Source: Sphaerosporella brunnea
Taxonomy: Eukaryota; Ascomycota; Pezizomycetes; Pezizales; Pyronemataceae
NCBI GenBank assembly: GCA_008704415.1
Contig: VXIS01000074.1
Span: 62,001 to 126,000 of the forward strand
Reading direction: 5' to 3'
DNA length: 64,000 nt
A model generated the notes under the pieces. That model was not told where the DNA came from and did not search any database. It was given only the letters and a program-made list of their open reading frames with translations. The position numbers and the translations under genes are program-made. This document shows positions 10,689-21,544 of the stretch, piece after piece (position 1 is the first letter of the stretch; every line of letters begins with the position of its first letter).

Positions 10689-11252
10689 GCTCGGTGGGTG
10701 GCATATGGGGAAAATTTGAGGCTTGTGCTTGGTCATTGGCGAAGAAAAAAATATATATATATATGCTTGGGTGTTGGAATCGGTTTTTCTCGTCACTGTG
10801 GAACCTCTACTACATCCACCTTATCCTTGCACAGGGATACAGAAGCCCTTACGGATTATTCTTACTACATTTCCAACCAATATTAGGCATTTGTGGAGCC
10901 CCTTGTCGGTTCCACTTGATGCTTTCACCCAGGCGCTTTTATACACCGAAGCTGCTATCACCACAGCGTGCAAAGCTGACCTGATGTACTCCAGAGCAGA
11001 TGGGTAGGCTCTCCACAAATGCCGCGCACGTTTTGAGGGTGGATATTGACTTAGTGAACTTTGGGGGGGTACCGTTGAAAGGCCGTGTGACTCCGAAACG
11101 GACCGATCGTTGAGTAATCAAGGCTGGATAAAATCTCATCCCCTCGCCAAAGGCCAAAGCGATAAGATTTTATATTATAGAGGAAACCGTCCGGAGACGG
11201 AAAAAACCTCTGTTAGCAAACGTGAAAGCCAATGGCTCCCAAAGTGCGAGCC
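10689..11252. other. Intergenic stretch, no gene seen
   Basis: An AT-dinucleotide tract (about 10749-10763) follows the stop of the upstream gene. Nothing else is recognised. Confidence 0.55.
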
Positions 11253-11558
11253 CCAACCACTTAAGGCCAGTTCGCACTCCTGGAAGGGGGATCAACCAAC
11301 CAGTCAAGGCCAGGATATGCCCTCCAACGCTGCCCTTTGTGGGATGAAAAGTGGAGGAGACCGGAGTCTCCTCAAGCACGTCGACCAACCACTCAAGGCC
11401 AGGACCCACTCCAGCGGCGATCAACCGATCGGCTCGGACCAGGATTCACCTCCGCACGTTCTCATCCCGGGAGGGTAGCCTCTGCGGGGATGCGTCAACC
11501 AACCACTCAAGGCCAGGACGCAAACCCGGAGCGTATCGCCAACCACCTAAGGCCAGGA
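11253..11558 (+). repeat. Six degenerate copies of a CCAACCACTCAAGGCCAGGA motif
   Basis: Copies lie near 11253, 11294, 11384, 11422, 11497 and 11539. Intervals are about 41-45 bp or roughly twice that, with unrelated sequence between. The best-kept core is ACTCAAGGCCAGGA. On the plus strand, one frame turns several copies into QPLKA- or QPTSQG-like peptides, so the array could be the remnant of a repeat-coding gene. It is not a CRISPR array: the organism is a eukaryote and the copies are too divergent. Confidence 0.65.
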
Positions 11559-11594
11559 TGACGCTCAACAGCAACTAACCTCCTTCCACCCCTC

Positions 11595-12187
11595 TTACAG
11601 CCCCACCTCTTCCTCCCCTGGAAGCGACACCATCCTCAGCTTCGAAGGAGCGGGCAAATCCTTCTTCGGCTGCCTCCACTCGCTCGCCATATTCCTCGGC
11701 CATTCCTTGTCCTTGAGCAACCCAAGGGATGCTCGGCACACGACGAACAGATCCGGGTCGAAGCCAGGCTCCGCTGGCCGGCACCGCAGCTGACCAGACC
11801 GTGGAAGAAGCGCGGCGGAGTTCGGATCCGGCTTCGGGCTCAGGCGGCCACACCTCCGAAGAAACCTCACCCGGCGGTGGGTTTCCGGCTCGACCAAGCA
11901 TCCCACAGGGTATGGGAGCTTCTCGGTCGGCTCGGAAGGTGGTGGTGACTGGAGCGCGGACGTGAAGTCGGCACCCGTGTAGTTCCCCAAACCGGGGATC
12001 TGCACACTGGCCTTCGCCGGCGGCGCCTTAGCCGGAGGCTCGAGATGCGCACGCTTTGCGGCAGGTGCGGGGTCCTCCGGAGGAGGGTCCCTTGCCTTTC
12101 GCTTGCGGCCTAGGGTGGAGCAGCTGTGCGGATGTTAGCAGCTTCCTCAGAGGTTAAGAAGGGATTGACGAACTCTGGTCTAGCCAT
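11595..12187 (-). pseudogene. Broken reading frame, basic Pro-rich protein of unknown function
   Basis: A minus-strand frame starts at an ATG at 12187, reads MARPEFVNPFLTSEEAANIR and stops at 12110. In another frame the sequence at once continues with LGRKRKARDPPPEDPAPAAK, a Lys/Arg- and Pro-rich stretch resembling a nuclear localisation signal, and stays open to 11595. A one-base frame shift near 12115-12125, or an intron ending at the CACAG there (a CTAAC branch-like site sits just upstream), would join them. A third open frame, 11575-11901, overlaps the end. I do not recognise a family. It may be a retroelement ORF1 relic or a decayed host gene. Confidence 0.35.
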
Positions 12188-13212
12188 CGTGTAGGAACAG
12201 ATCTCCAAGCAAACAGTAGAGTAAGTCAAGGTTCTTGATGAAGGTCGGAGGGATAGAAAGTCCTTACTTAATCAGATGGGGCAGTTGTTGTTGTTGTCGT
12301 GGTGGTAGGTGAAAGGGAAGAAGAAAGTTCGCAGGAGTTGGAACTCACCCTGCAGCATGAATCGCTTGTTCTGGGTACCATTCATTCTGAACCTGATGTG
12401 ATGCGTGGTTCACAGACACTCACTGTGCCGAGTGCGATATCATGACACATTGTTACATCCTGGGGTGCAAAAGTTTTCATGAACTCGGCCAGTTGAAAGC
12501 GCTTTTTTTCGACACCAAAATTCTCTTGATACACCACGAGAATAGCTGTCGCCTTGAATAGCAGCTAACGGAAACGCGCTTATTTCAGGCCTGCTGCCAA
12601 AATCTTGATAGGAGATGTCAAAGCGAGTGATGGACCATGAGTAGGCTGGGCAGCGTCGCCGCTTTTCTCCCTTAAAGTGAGTATTATGCAACAACCAGGC
12701 CGCAAGTAATTGGTGCACGACCGTAGGGGGGAAATCGGACAAATGGCTGTTTCCAAAGTGGCCACTGGGCAGACATCCCCGACTGCGACCATGCGCCCTG
12801 CTATAGCTGTGCCTCCGACCGTGACTGCACCCGCCACGGCGTCGACTGTCCCTTCCACTACGTCAACCGCCCACGCCACTACGGCTGTGCCCCCGATGTC
12901 CACTATTCCCTCCACTGCAGAGGTTTCCGCCCTCGACAGTATCGGCTCCCGTCACCAGTGCCTTTTGAAAGGCGACTTGTGGCCCGTGGCTGGGCCTGTC
13001 ATGATCGGTCGCGGTCGCACACAAACAACAAAAATGATTACAAACAAACAATAACACTACACTTCCCCGCCCTTATCGTGTCCGCCCCCTGATTGATGTG
13101 ATCTCATGGGTCAACTGCGGCCACCAGAAAGGAAAAGGTGTAAAAAGAAGACAAAAGAAAGAAGAACACGCCTGTAGCAACAGAAAAGAAAGCCAAGGCC
13201 GCCAGGGCCGAA
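12188..13212. other. Intergenic stretch; probable 3' tail of the adjacent LINE fragment
   Basis: The part from about 12970 to 13212 is probably the 3' untranslated tail of the minus-strand LINE fragment that follows, with A-rich minus-strand T tracts and a GTGGCCCGTGG block reminiscent of the tail at 16320. The rest, including an Ala/Thr-rich open frame at 12710-13054, shows no recognisable gene. Confidence 0.4.
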
Positions 13213-13855
13213 TCAGTCCTCCCCCTCTGACCCCTCCTCATCAGAAGACGAGCCGTCCTCCTCCGCCACGGACTGACCAACCTTGATATCCCGCAGAAAC
13301 TGCGGGATATGCGGGGTTGCCTTTTCCTCCCGGAGTAGTTCTGCAACTGATCGCCACCGCCACTCAAGGTGCTTCCACCCTAGCTCTTTCTCCACAGAGC
13401 GCCAAAGCGTGTGAATTTGTGGAAGCCAACGGTTGCACTCCTTGAACAGATGCTCCCTCGTTTGTCGCTTTCCCGAGTGGCAAAATCAGCACTCGTCAGA
13501 GTCCCTCTTGTAAAGTTTCTCCTTGAGGTAATGTGCCGTAATCGCGTGGCCGGTAAGCAGTTGGTAATACCGGGACGCTAGCACCTTCCGTTCTTTTTTG
13601 AGGGCTGGCCAAAAACCAGACTTCTTCCGAGGCGAATAGGATACGCTTATACTTTGGCGAATTCATTGCCGAGTACCGTGGCTTCGAGCCTCTGAGGCCT
13701 TGCGATTCAGGTGGGCCAAGCTGGCCCGGCGGAGAAGTGCTTCATTCGGGGTTCTGGCTGGGGACGAGCTGCATCCTTGGCCATCATATCTCCAAACTCG
13801 TTGCCGTCAACACCGGCATGTCCTGCCAGTTTACAGCCGACCTCTAATAAAGCCA
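13213..13855 (-). pseudogene. LINE (Tad1-like) 3' fragment: RNase H end plus zinc knuckle
   Basis: Read on the minus strand from about 13855, the sequence gives an RNase H-like AGHAGVDGNEF block, then SLAHLNRKASEARS, RYYQLLTGHAITAHYLKEK and the zinc-knuckle region FCHSGKRQTREHLFKECNRW. This order is the C-terminus of fungal non-LTR retrotransposon polyproteins. The knuckle has an in-frame TGA where the family has Trp (the codon after DEC), and another stop lies upstream, so it is dead. The 5' part is missing, as usual for truncated LINE copies. Confidence 0.85.
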
Positions 13856-15597
13856 ATCGCCGCCGCTCACTGCACTCAATGCGCACTCATGCAAAGCGAT
13901 CTCTTTATTTATTTTGGTCATCGGTTGTATTCTCCCCCTTTACTTTCCTGTCACCCACGGGCCCAGCCTTTTTGCAGTCCTCATTCTTCCCTCGCTACCA
14001 TCTCTGCTTCGCCAGTGTTCCCAACAATAGCCAGCGCAAAAACCCATGGCTGCAAGGCTGCGTTTTTCTATGCAAAGCAACAGAGTAATACTCCGTGAAG
14101 CAACACTCTGGTTCAGTGGGCACTGGCAACATAAATATCCCAAAAAGTTTCAGCTCACACCCAGCCTGGCTACTGAGAAACTGCGTTCCTATTCAACCTC
14201 GGAACCCTAAGCAGGCTAGAAATGGGCCGCGCAACACCCCACTTTGTCCATCGGTAGGGGCATTCCTAGCTGCTCCGGAGAAGTGAGGTCGTTTGGCATT
14301 CGCTACCTTCATTTCCCACCGAGACTTCCCCGGCACCAAACTATGATTCCGGGAAACTGCACGTTGCGAGAGATTCTTAAACCGGCACCGATGATCGATA
14401 AGCATATGTTGGAGTTCTGCAAAGCCACAAGGTTGCTGTCCACGTTCGAAAGCTTCATGCAGCTGAGTTATGTGAATTGGAATAGGAATACTAAAACGTG
14501 CGAAGACGACGGTCATTGGAGCGCACTGGGTCAATATACCTATCATTCCCACACACGCGTGCTGTCCCGCACACGCGTGCTGCTGCATCTTGCTCACCGT
14601 TTCTGGTCAGGTCAAAGGAGCGGTGTCGAAGGACTATCGTGCTGTGCTGCCTTCAGGGAGTGGCGATGTTGGTATAGTAAGTGTTCTCCAGTGAAGCATC
14701 TACTTAGTTCTAGGCCCGGCAACAGCTGTCACTGCGACCGACGCTTTAGTTGCACAATGAATACCACCGTAACCCCCACAAGAGAATACCCTATCCGACC
14801 TTCGATGTGCGCCCCGGCAATCTATATCAGCAGCGCCTTTTGCCCCCGCAACCGCCCCTACCACGCTTTACGAGTATACAGTTCATCACAAATTAAGTGC
14901 CAACCACCATCACGTACGAAGCATCAATCATCAGCTAACCTATGAGGCAAATTGCTGCCTAAGAAAGCCAAGCTGTCTTTGAAAGGGATTCACACTGAAG
15001 CAATTGTGATCAAGTCGGTAGCAGTAAATATTAATCTTCAGATGCCGTATAAATTCGCCAGAAAGAGACTGGACAGCGCGAAAAACAAAAAGCGAAAGGG
15101 TGCGGTGGGGAAATGGTGTGGAAAAACACGAAGGGGGTTCTAGCGGCCAACATGTGATGCGAGTGACTGTTTGTGCTTAGTTCAACTGCGTTTTTTGGTA
15201 CCGTAGACTACAGTTCGGCTCCCAGTGTTCGAGCTCATTTTCCCCTACACCCTTTTGCTTTTTCATTTTGCGCCGTTCAGTCTCTTGCTGGCGAGTTTAT
15301 ACGGTAATGCATAAGTGCTGGCATGTAAGTCAGTATGATGCATTGCTCGAGTCATGTTTTCACACTCTACGCGTGTGCAACCCAATGCGATTTATGATGC
15401 ATCAGATGGTTCCTTGCGTTAAACAATAATCATGCAGTGCGAGGGGAGGAGACCGGGTCTACCGACGGGGCTATAAAGTGATGGCAAAGCCCCCGTACGC
15501 CGGCATTCAATATATACTTGTGTGTTTTTCTTTTTTTAATTTTTTTTTTTCGGTGTAACTCTCCTCATGCTCATTGACCCGAATAATGGCTACCCGT
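13856..15597. other. Intergenic stretch, no convincing gene
   Basis: A 700-nt plus-strand open frame (14244-14945) has no ATG-supported start, no family resemblance and a Cys/Arg/Ser composition unlike the real genes here, so I leave it out. A local duplication of CACACGCGTGCTG lies at about 14551-14581. Poly-T tracts occur at 15522-15550. Confidence 0.5.
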
Positions 15598-15671
15598 AGT
15601 CTGTCAGTCAGCTACCGGGAAGCCACAGGTGGCGTAGGCTACGCCAACCCTGGTTGGCAAAAAAGTGGCCG
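15598..15671. repeat. Small repeat element sharing sequence with 32637 and 50894
   Basis: From 15598 about 40 nt (AGTCTGTCAGTCAGCTACCG onward) recur at 32637-32676 with one mismatch. From 15652, GGTTGGCAAAAAAGTGGCC recurs inverted at 50894-50912. The unit ends with ACAGACTA near 15676, roughly mirroring TAGTCTGT at its start, so it may be a tiny TA-flanked MITE. Confidence 0.55.
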
Positions 15672-15676
15672 CCTAC

Positions 15677-16169
15677 AGACTAGGCTACCCGATGATGCCC
15701 ATTCCTTCAATTGAAATTGAATGTGTGCTTTCCCTTTTGCTGTGTGTTTTTGTGGACCACCACGTTTGCCAAAACTACATAGTTCTACAAGATAGCTCTC
15801 GACTTTCGACGTTCAATGACCGGCCTGAATAGATGAATGTAGTCACTGCACCACACGTTTATGTAATTGCCCACGTCCTCTATAACACTAGAACCAGGAT
15901 TGTAAAACCACCTGCGCTCTTATTGGCCAGATCCTTCTTCCAATGATCCGGTTCCTGAGTGAGATACGCGACCGGATAAATTACCTGGGTTGAACAAATA
16001 GCCACATCGCAGACGGAAGCGGGGATTGGGAATTCCGATCCTTCCATCGTGCCTGGCTTGTTGCATACATATGCTCCAGATTCCTAAGAAAGTGGGGGCT
16101 GCGGCGGGGTCGCTGCCCGGTACCCCGTGGGGTATTATTCCCTGCACACGTCACCTTAGTATGTACCTT
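15677..16169. other. Intergenic stretch, no gene seen
   Basis: Nothing recognisable; it leads into the left arm of the inverted repeat at 16170. Confidence 0.55.
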
Positions 16170-17334
16170 ACGGCAACACTTTTGAGCTTAAGTCTAAAAA
16201 CAAGGATTTGTGAAGGCATATCCTTGTTGGTGTGATAGTTTGAATTTTAGTGTCGGTGAAGACAGTGGGGGTTGTGATGCAACCCTAACCCGACAGGCTT
16301 TTTGTTTTTTGTATTCGGCCGCTTGCGGCCATGACATATGTAAAAAGAAAAGACTATGCTACCCCTTCGGCAGAGCCGACTACTGAGGCCTGCGGCTCTT
16401 CTAAGGAAAAAGACTAATATAATTGCACCAAGGAAATTCGTGAAGTGTCATAGGGAAAGATCTCCACACAGGACGCCTCTGTTAGGCCATGCCCCAACCT
16501 TGGTGGTGCTTAGGAAATCCATAACGGCCTCCGTGCACCTGTCATCGGCGAGCAGGGCGGAGGTGGCCGTCGCCGGCCAGCGCTTCCGCCCTCCTCCCTT
16601 CGTTGCATTCAAAACCCTCCTCCAGAGGACCCTCTGCGCGTCCTTCCACCGCTTGCAAAACTTGAAGAGGTGGTCCCGTGTCTGGACAGCGCCGCTGCCG
16701 CACCACCAGCATCTGTCGTCCGCGCGTCGGCCCGTCTTGCGGAGGTATGGGCCTGTAGGAGCCTTGCCGGTCCGGAGCTGGTAGAAGCGGGATGCCAGCG
16801 ACTTCCTTGTTTTGGCTGCGGTGGGGTCGCGCTTCTTTCGTTGTCGGTAGTACGTTTTGGCGGCGCAGTGCTTGGCCAGCCATGCGTCTCTGTCCCGAAA
16901 CCCGACAGGCAACTCGTGGGTATTTGGTTACAGGGTGACGTAACCATCACCTATGACATGTTCCGCTTTTTCAAGATCTCTTGAGCAATAACTTCTAGGT
17001 CCCTGGCTTAACTTTACTCTCTTCCGGATTTACTCCCTGTGATTTTCTCTATATTTCACCTGGCTTTCTTTTTTCTTGGCCTCCGTGCTCGCTATTTTCA
17101 GTTAGGCACAGCTTATATGTTTATATATTCACGTTGTATTTACCTCTCTGCTCCATTTTGTCCTCATAGTATTTATTATGGGCATCCCAGAACCCAACCC
17201 CCTAACCCTGAGGCGTCGCGGTAAATCTACAGATACCCCACTACCATCTCCGACACTATTACCAAGTAGACAAAGCGCGACAAAGCTCGAGCTCGGATCC
17301 TTGTTTTTAGACTTAAGCTCAAAAGTGTTGCCGT
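16170..17334. repeat. 38-nt perfect inverted repeat, arms 1.1 kb apart
   Basis: The arm at 16170-16207 begins ACGGCAACACTTTTGAGCTT and its exact reverse complement lies at 17297-17334. Weaker similarity may continue inward (AGTGTCGG near 16251 is mirrored near 17253). The LINE fragment lies between the arms. The likely reading is an older element split by the LINE insertion. No clear target duplication is seen outside the arms. Confidence 0.85.
16300..16960 (-). pseudogene. LINE (Tad1-like) 3' fragment with zinc knuckle and 3' tail
   Basis: The minus strand stays open from above 16912 to a stop at 16448 and reads SLASRFYQLRTGKAPTGPYL, then RCWWCGSGAVQTRDHLFKFC: a C-X2-C-X7-H-X4-C zinc knuckle as at the C-terminus of fungal LINE reverse-transcriptase proteins. 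After the stop a 3' tail runs to about 16300 and ends A-rich on the minus strand. The reverse-transcriptase domain itself is absent, so this is a 5'-truncated copy. The coding part is less damaged than the copy at 13213. Confidence 0.88.
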
Positions 17335-18248
17335 ATACCTGCATGCGAATGCCTGAGCTAGCGGAACGTCGGAAACAACAACTTCGTCTATTACTGTGGT
17401 ATGATTCCTGTACTTCGATCAACAACTTCGAACTCAATGCCCAGACTTTGGGAAGGCAAGTCTATATATAGTCTGTAATGCGCAATTCGGGATATGGATA
17501 AAAGGTTGACTCCCAAAACCCGAGAAGCGGAATCCTTGCGTAACCTTGCGCACGCATCAGTGTCTCTTTAGCCCAAATGAGGTTCGGTTTCTACACGTTT
17601 TTATGGGCTATGGGTGGTTCTGTCCCGCCCATCCGGCCCTTAATACTATCATTTTCAAGGCAGACCTGCTGATTCCTCGTGACTATATCGGAAGAAGTCG
17701 TTCTTGTGGTACATAGTTGTCTAAATTGTTGTAAGGGGACGTCCGGACGTACAAGCTTGGGCTTCTATTCCTTTACCCAAAGGCCGATCCGGGACTTTCG
17801 AAGACAATCCCGAACAAGCCTTCCCTTCGGTGAGTTTTTTGACGACGTTGCGGAGGCTTCCTCTTCACATCCGCCTTCCAAGACCAAAGTTCTTTGTTTG
17901 TGTACATGCCCGCTAGCGGAATAACCGCTGCGCCGTTCCGGTGGGGTTGTTGGTTACAAAATAATTCCCTATTATCCGGACATGGACGCGACCCTCACAG
18001 TGCCTAGGCGGTCAAAACTTTGTACAATGCCGGACGCGGCCAGGATCTTCCCCACTCTCCACTTGCAGAGGGCTCGCGATGTGCTTTCCTGGCCGCTTTC
18101 CTCACACTATGGAGCTCGGCCCTATGTTCCTCGTTGCGCGGGACTGTGGGGCCACAAAGTAGCAATACCCCAGCATCATGGTTCTGGAGAAAGTACAACA
18201 CATGGCCTGAAAAATGTCTTCGCCGCCTCGTGGAGAGGAATCAGCAGG
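17335..18248. other. Intergenic stretch and upstream region of the cellobiohydrolase
   Basis: No gene is seen. A TTAGCC (GGCTAA on the minus strand, the XlnR/Xyr1 core) lies near 17570, and GTGGGG blocks that fit the CreA/Cre1 consensus occur near 17941 and 18147. Cellulase promoters are usually controlled by these regulators; such short motifs also occur by chance. Confidence 0.4.
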
Positions 18249-18255
18249 TATAAGA
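18249..18255 (+). promoter_or_regulatory. TATA box of the cellobiohydrolase gene
   Basis: TATAAGA lies 78 nt upstream of the start codon at 18327, a normal distance for a fungal cellulase gene. Confidence 0.55.
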
Positions 18256-18326
18256 ACGGCGGCGCTCCCCAGTTCACAGCCCCCCATCCGATCCATCAGA
18301 ACGGCAAGCACCATCACATTGACACC

Positions 18327-19948
18327 ATGCTCACCACCGCGTCCCTCTTGACTCTTGCCCTGAGCCTGGCCTCGGTGGCCTCCGCCCAAAACATCGGCAC
18401 CCTCACTGCGGAAACGCACCCTAAGTTGTCGTGGAGCAAGTGTACCAAGTCTGGTGGATGTTCGGATCAATCGGCCTCGGTGGTGTTGGATGCGAACTGG
18501 CGGTGGCTGCACAGCACCTCTGGCTCCAACAACTGCTATACCGGCAACACTTGGGACGCCACCCTCTGCCCAGACCCGGCGACGTGTGCCCAAAACTGCG
18601 CTGTAGATGGCGCGGACTACAGCGGCACCTACGGTATCACCACCTCCGGCAATGCCATCACCCAAAAGTTCGTCACCATCGGCCCCTACAGCACCAACGT
18701 CGGCTCCCGTGTGTACTTGATGGACACCTCCGATAGCAAGTACCAGATTTTCTACCTCAAAAACCAGGAATTCACCTTTGACGTGGACGTGAGCAAGCTG
18801 CCTTGCGGTTTCAACGGAGCCCTTTACTTTGTGGAGATGGACGCCGACGGTGGGTCGAGCAAGTATGCCACGAACAAGGCCGGCGCCAAGTACGGAACTG
18901 GATACTGCGATGCACAATGCCCGCACGATATCAAGTTCATCAACGGCGAGGTATTGTCATTCCTAGAGTGCTTGGAACATATCACGGCTAACACCCACAG
19001 GCCAACGTGCTCGACTGGACACCTTCCTCCACCGACTCGAACGCCGGCAGCGGTCGTTACGGCACTTGCTGTCCTGAGATGGATATCTGGGAAGCCAACA
19101 GCATCTCGAACGCCTACACTCCCCACCCTTGCACGGTGCAGGGCCAGACCCGCTGCGATGGCACCGACTGTGGAGACGGCAGCGACCGCTACAGCGGTGT
19201 CTGCGACAAGGATGGCTGCGACATCAACCCCTACCGCATGGGCAACCTCAGCTTCTACGGGCCGGGAACCAGCAACACCATCGACACCAATAGCAAGCTC
19301 ACAGTGGTGACGCAGTTCATAACCTCGGACGGCACAGCATCTGGAACACTCACCGAAATCCGCCGCAAGTGGGTGCAGAACGGCGTTGTGATCTCGAACG
19401 CCAACGTCAACATCCCCGGCATCCCCGCCGTCAACTCCATCACCGACACCTACTGCAAGGCGCAGAAGTCCGTCTTCGGCGACACCGACGACTTCGAGAC
19501 CAAGGGGGGTCTGGCCGCTTTGGGCGACTCCATGGCGCGTGGCCAGGTGCTGGTCATGTCCATCTGGGGCGACTACGCCGCGCAGATGCTGTGGTTGGAT
19601 TCCGACTACCCAACTGATGCGGATCCTACCACCCCGGGTGTCGCCCGCGGCACTTGCTCTACCACCAGCGGCAACCCAGCCGACCTCATTAAGAACTCTC
19701 CCAACGCCCAGGTGGTGTTCTCCAACATCAGGTTCGGCGACCTCGACAGCACCTACGGCAGCACCGGAACTACCACCACCACGTCGCGGCCGACTACCAC
19801 TACCACATCTCAGCCCACTACCACCTCCGGCGGAGGAAGCATCCCTAAGTACGCCCAGTGCGGTGGTCAGGGATGGACTGGCAGCGGAACTTGTGTGTCT
19901 GGCACGACTTGCCAGGTCCTCAACGCCTTCTACTCTCAGTGCTTGTAA
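18327..19948 (+). CDS. GH7 cellobiohydrolase with C-terminal CBM1, secreted
   Basis: Two exons, 18327-18950 and 19001-19948, with a 50-nt intron (branch CTAAC), encode 523 residues. The protein cuts cellobiose units from crystalline cellulose chain ends outside the cell. A signal peptide of about 20 residues ends SVASA before [12 protein letters not shown], the usual mature start. The catalytic motif [10 protein letters not shown] supplies Glu234, Asp236 and Glu239 (nucleophile, helper and acid/base of the family). A Thr/Ser/Pro linker near 450-488 leads to a CBM1 starting at about 488 with the Cys pattern of [19 protein letters not shown]. Length and domain order match Cel7A-type exoenzymes. 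A TATA box lies at 18249. An upstream in-frame extension is open but not part of the protein, because the signal peptide fixes the start. The GH7 class is certain; exo rather than endo action is inferred from overall length and resemblance. Confidence 0.96.
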
Positions 19949-21544
19949 GGATCTGAAATAAAATGTTGCCGATATTTGTGTACGAGGTGGATCTGGACGT
20001 TTTATTCTTCTTTTTGTCTTTTTCCCCTTATTTGTAGAGTACACATCACTACCTAGAGTAGAGCATCAGACAAAAAGCATTACCGATACTGGCGCCCAGT
20101 AATAACCTTAAGTTATTGCGTGTGAATTTTCTGCGGTTTTCTGCCGACCACCGGGAAGCAGCCCTGCTAAGGAGATCCATTCAGGCGATCCTTCCTCAGG
20201 TGGCCACCAAGGTAGATAACAGCATCAACTTCCGCTTCTAAATCCCGGTTGACGCATTATACATCACCGGCCTACTCTACTGGGCTTTCATTCTCTCAAC
20301 GCGGTTTAAATGTCCGGCGAGTCTACTCACCTGAGAGCTTGATGTGGTTTCGTTGTTGGTGGTGGAAGTTTTCAATTCAATCATTCGTGCTTCCTATTGT
20401 TAGGGAAGTAGTATGACTGTCGGTGCTCGGACACGACGTACGAATCGCAGAACACAATGAAGGCAAAAATTCCTTGAGAACTTCTGTCCTCGTGCTCTCA
20501 GACTCCCGCCCTCATACTCCCCAATTCATCGGCTACTTTCGCCCTCGTTCTTTCCCATTCATACTTCCGCCCTCTTACAGCTCCAAGCCGCTCTCAGGTT
20601 ACTGAGACCCGCTCTAGAAAGTAGATTGTGAAAATCCGGTCCGCCACAAAGACTTACTTGGTACTAGTATTGATGCATCGATGTAGGAAATCCTTGAAAT
20701 GCCAGTGGTCTGTGCTTCTGTCATCGGAGTGCCATACTCAGACGGTTGTTTTTGCGCGACCCACAAACTGGCAGGTACTCTATCTGCAGAGTCTGGAAGA
20801 TGTCTTGGATGCGGCCAGCTCGCCGGGTTGTGCGATGTGATAGCCCAGTTGAGTATGCATCAAGCCAGCCCGGCTGGTTGCACAGCGCCACCGTTGTTTC
20901 GCGTTAAGTACCTCTTGAAATATATAAACGTCAGGTTTTTTTTTATACCTTTCTGTAGCCAGCCAGGTAATACTCACAAACAACTCATGTCCAGCGTACC
21001 TATTTAAACACAGTTTTCAGATTTCATGGGCAATCATCTAAATATATATGGGTTTGCAGGCACGTCTGCGTTGAATACAGTACCTGAATGTGGCTGTATT
21101 TCTGGGCTGACTCGGTTCGTTTCATGTCTCATCACTCGCCTAACTGTCTATGCGCTCCAGTTAATTCTAGAGAGTACTCTACGGTAGCGAGATCTAAGAC
21201 ACAGAAGAAACGAGGATCGTGGCGGTAAAAAGCGGCAACTGTGGATCCCATCGAATGTGCTTATGTTTGCTTAAAATTTGTCGTTATGGTAATTAACATA
21301 TCACAGGGGCTTCCCTTGGCGACCACCCGCAGCTCATTTTTTCGAGGCTCGCTGGCTTGGCCGCGGGCTGCAATTGGATGGTTTGCTTTTTTGCTTTTAC
21401 AGACATTCTGCAGGTGCTTTTCAGCCGCTCAAGCTCCTACATATGGTAAGGACATGGCCGCCTGGCGCGGATAACAAAACAAACAGTCTTTCCTTCACCC
21501 TTTTTCTCAACAGCCAAAAATCGCCGGAGCAAGACCACGACTCG
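19949..21544. other. Intergenic stretch, no gene seen
   Basis: An AAATAAAA block at about 19957-19964 may serve as the cellobiohydrolase polyadenylation signal. The rest shows only short frames; nothing else is supported. Confidence 0.55.

Noticed and set aside
10089..10796. A Leu/Gln-rich minus-strand frame
   Set aside because: It is the reverse reading of the Glu/Lys-rich coiled-coil gene at 10104.
11253..11558. A CRISPR-like motif-and-spacer pattern
   Set aside because: All genes here are fungal nuclear genes with introns; the copies are divergent and irregularly spaced.
12710..13054. An Ala/Thr/Pro-rich frame
   Set aside because: It is low in complexity, and its far end overlaps the likely 3' tail of a LINE fragment on the other strand.
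14244..14945. A 233-codon plus-strand frame
   Set aside because: It has no ATG-supported start, no family resemblance and no promoter or splice context.
18824..20044. A 406-codon minus-strand frame across the cellobiohydrolase
   Set aside because: It lies antisense to exons with strong third-position C bias; no domain is seen.
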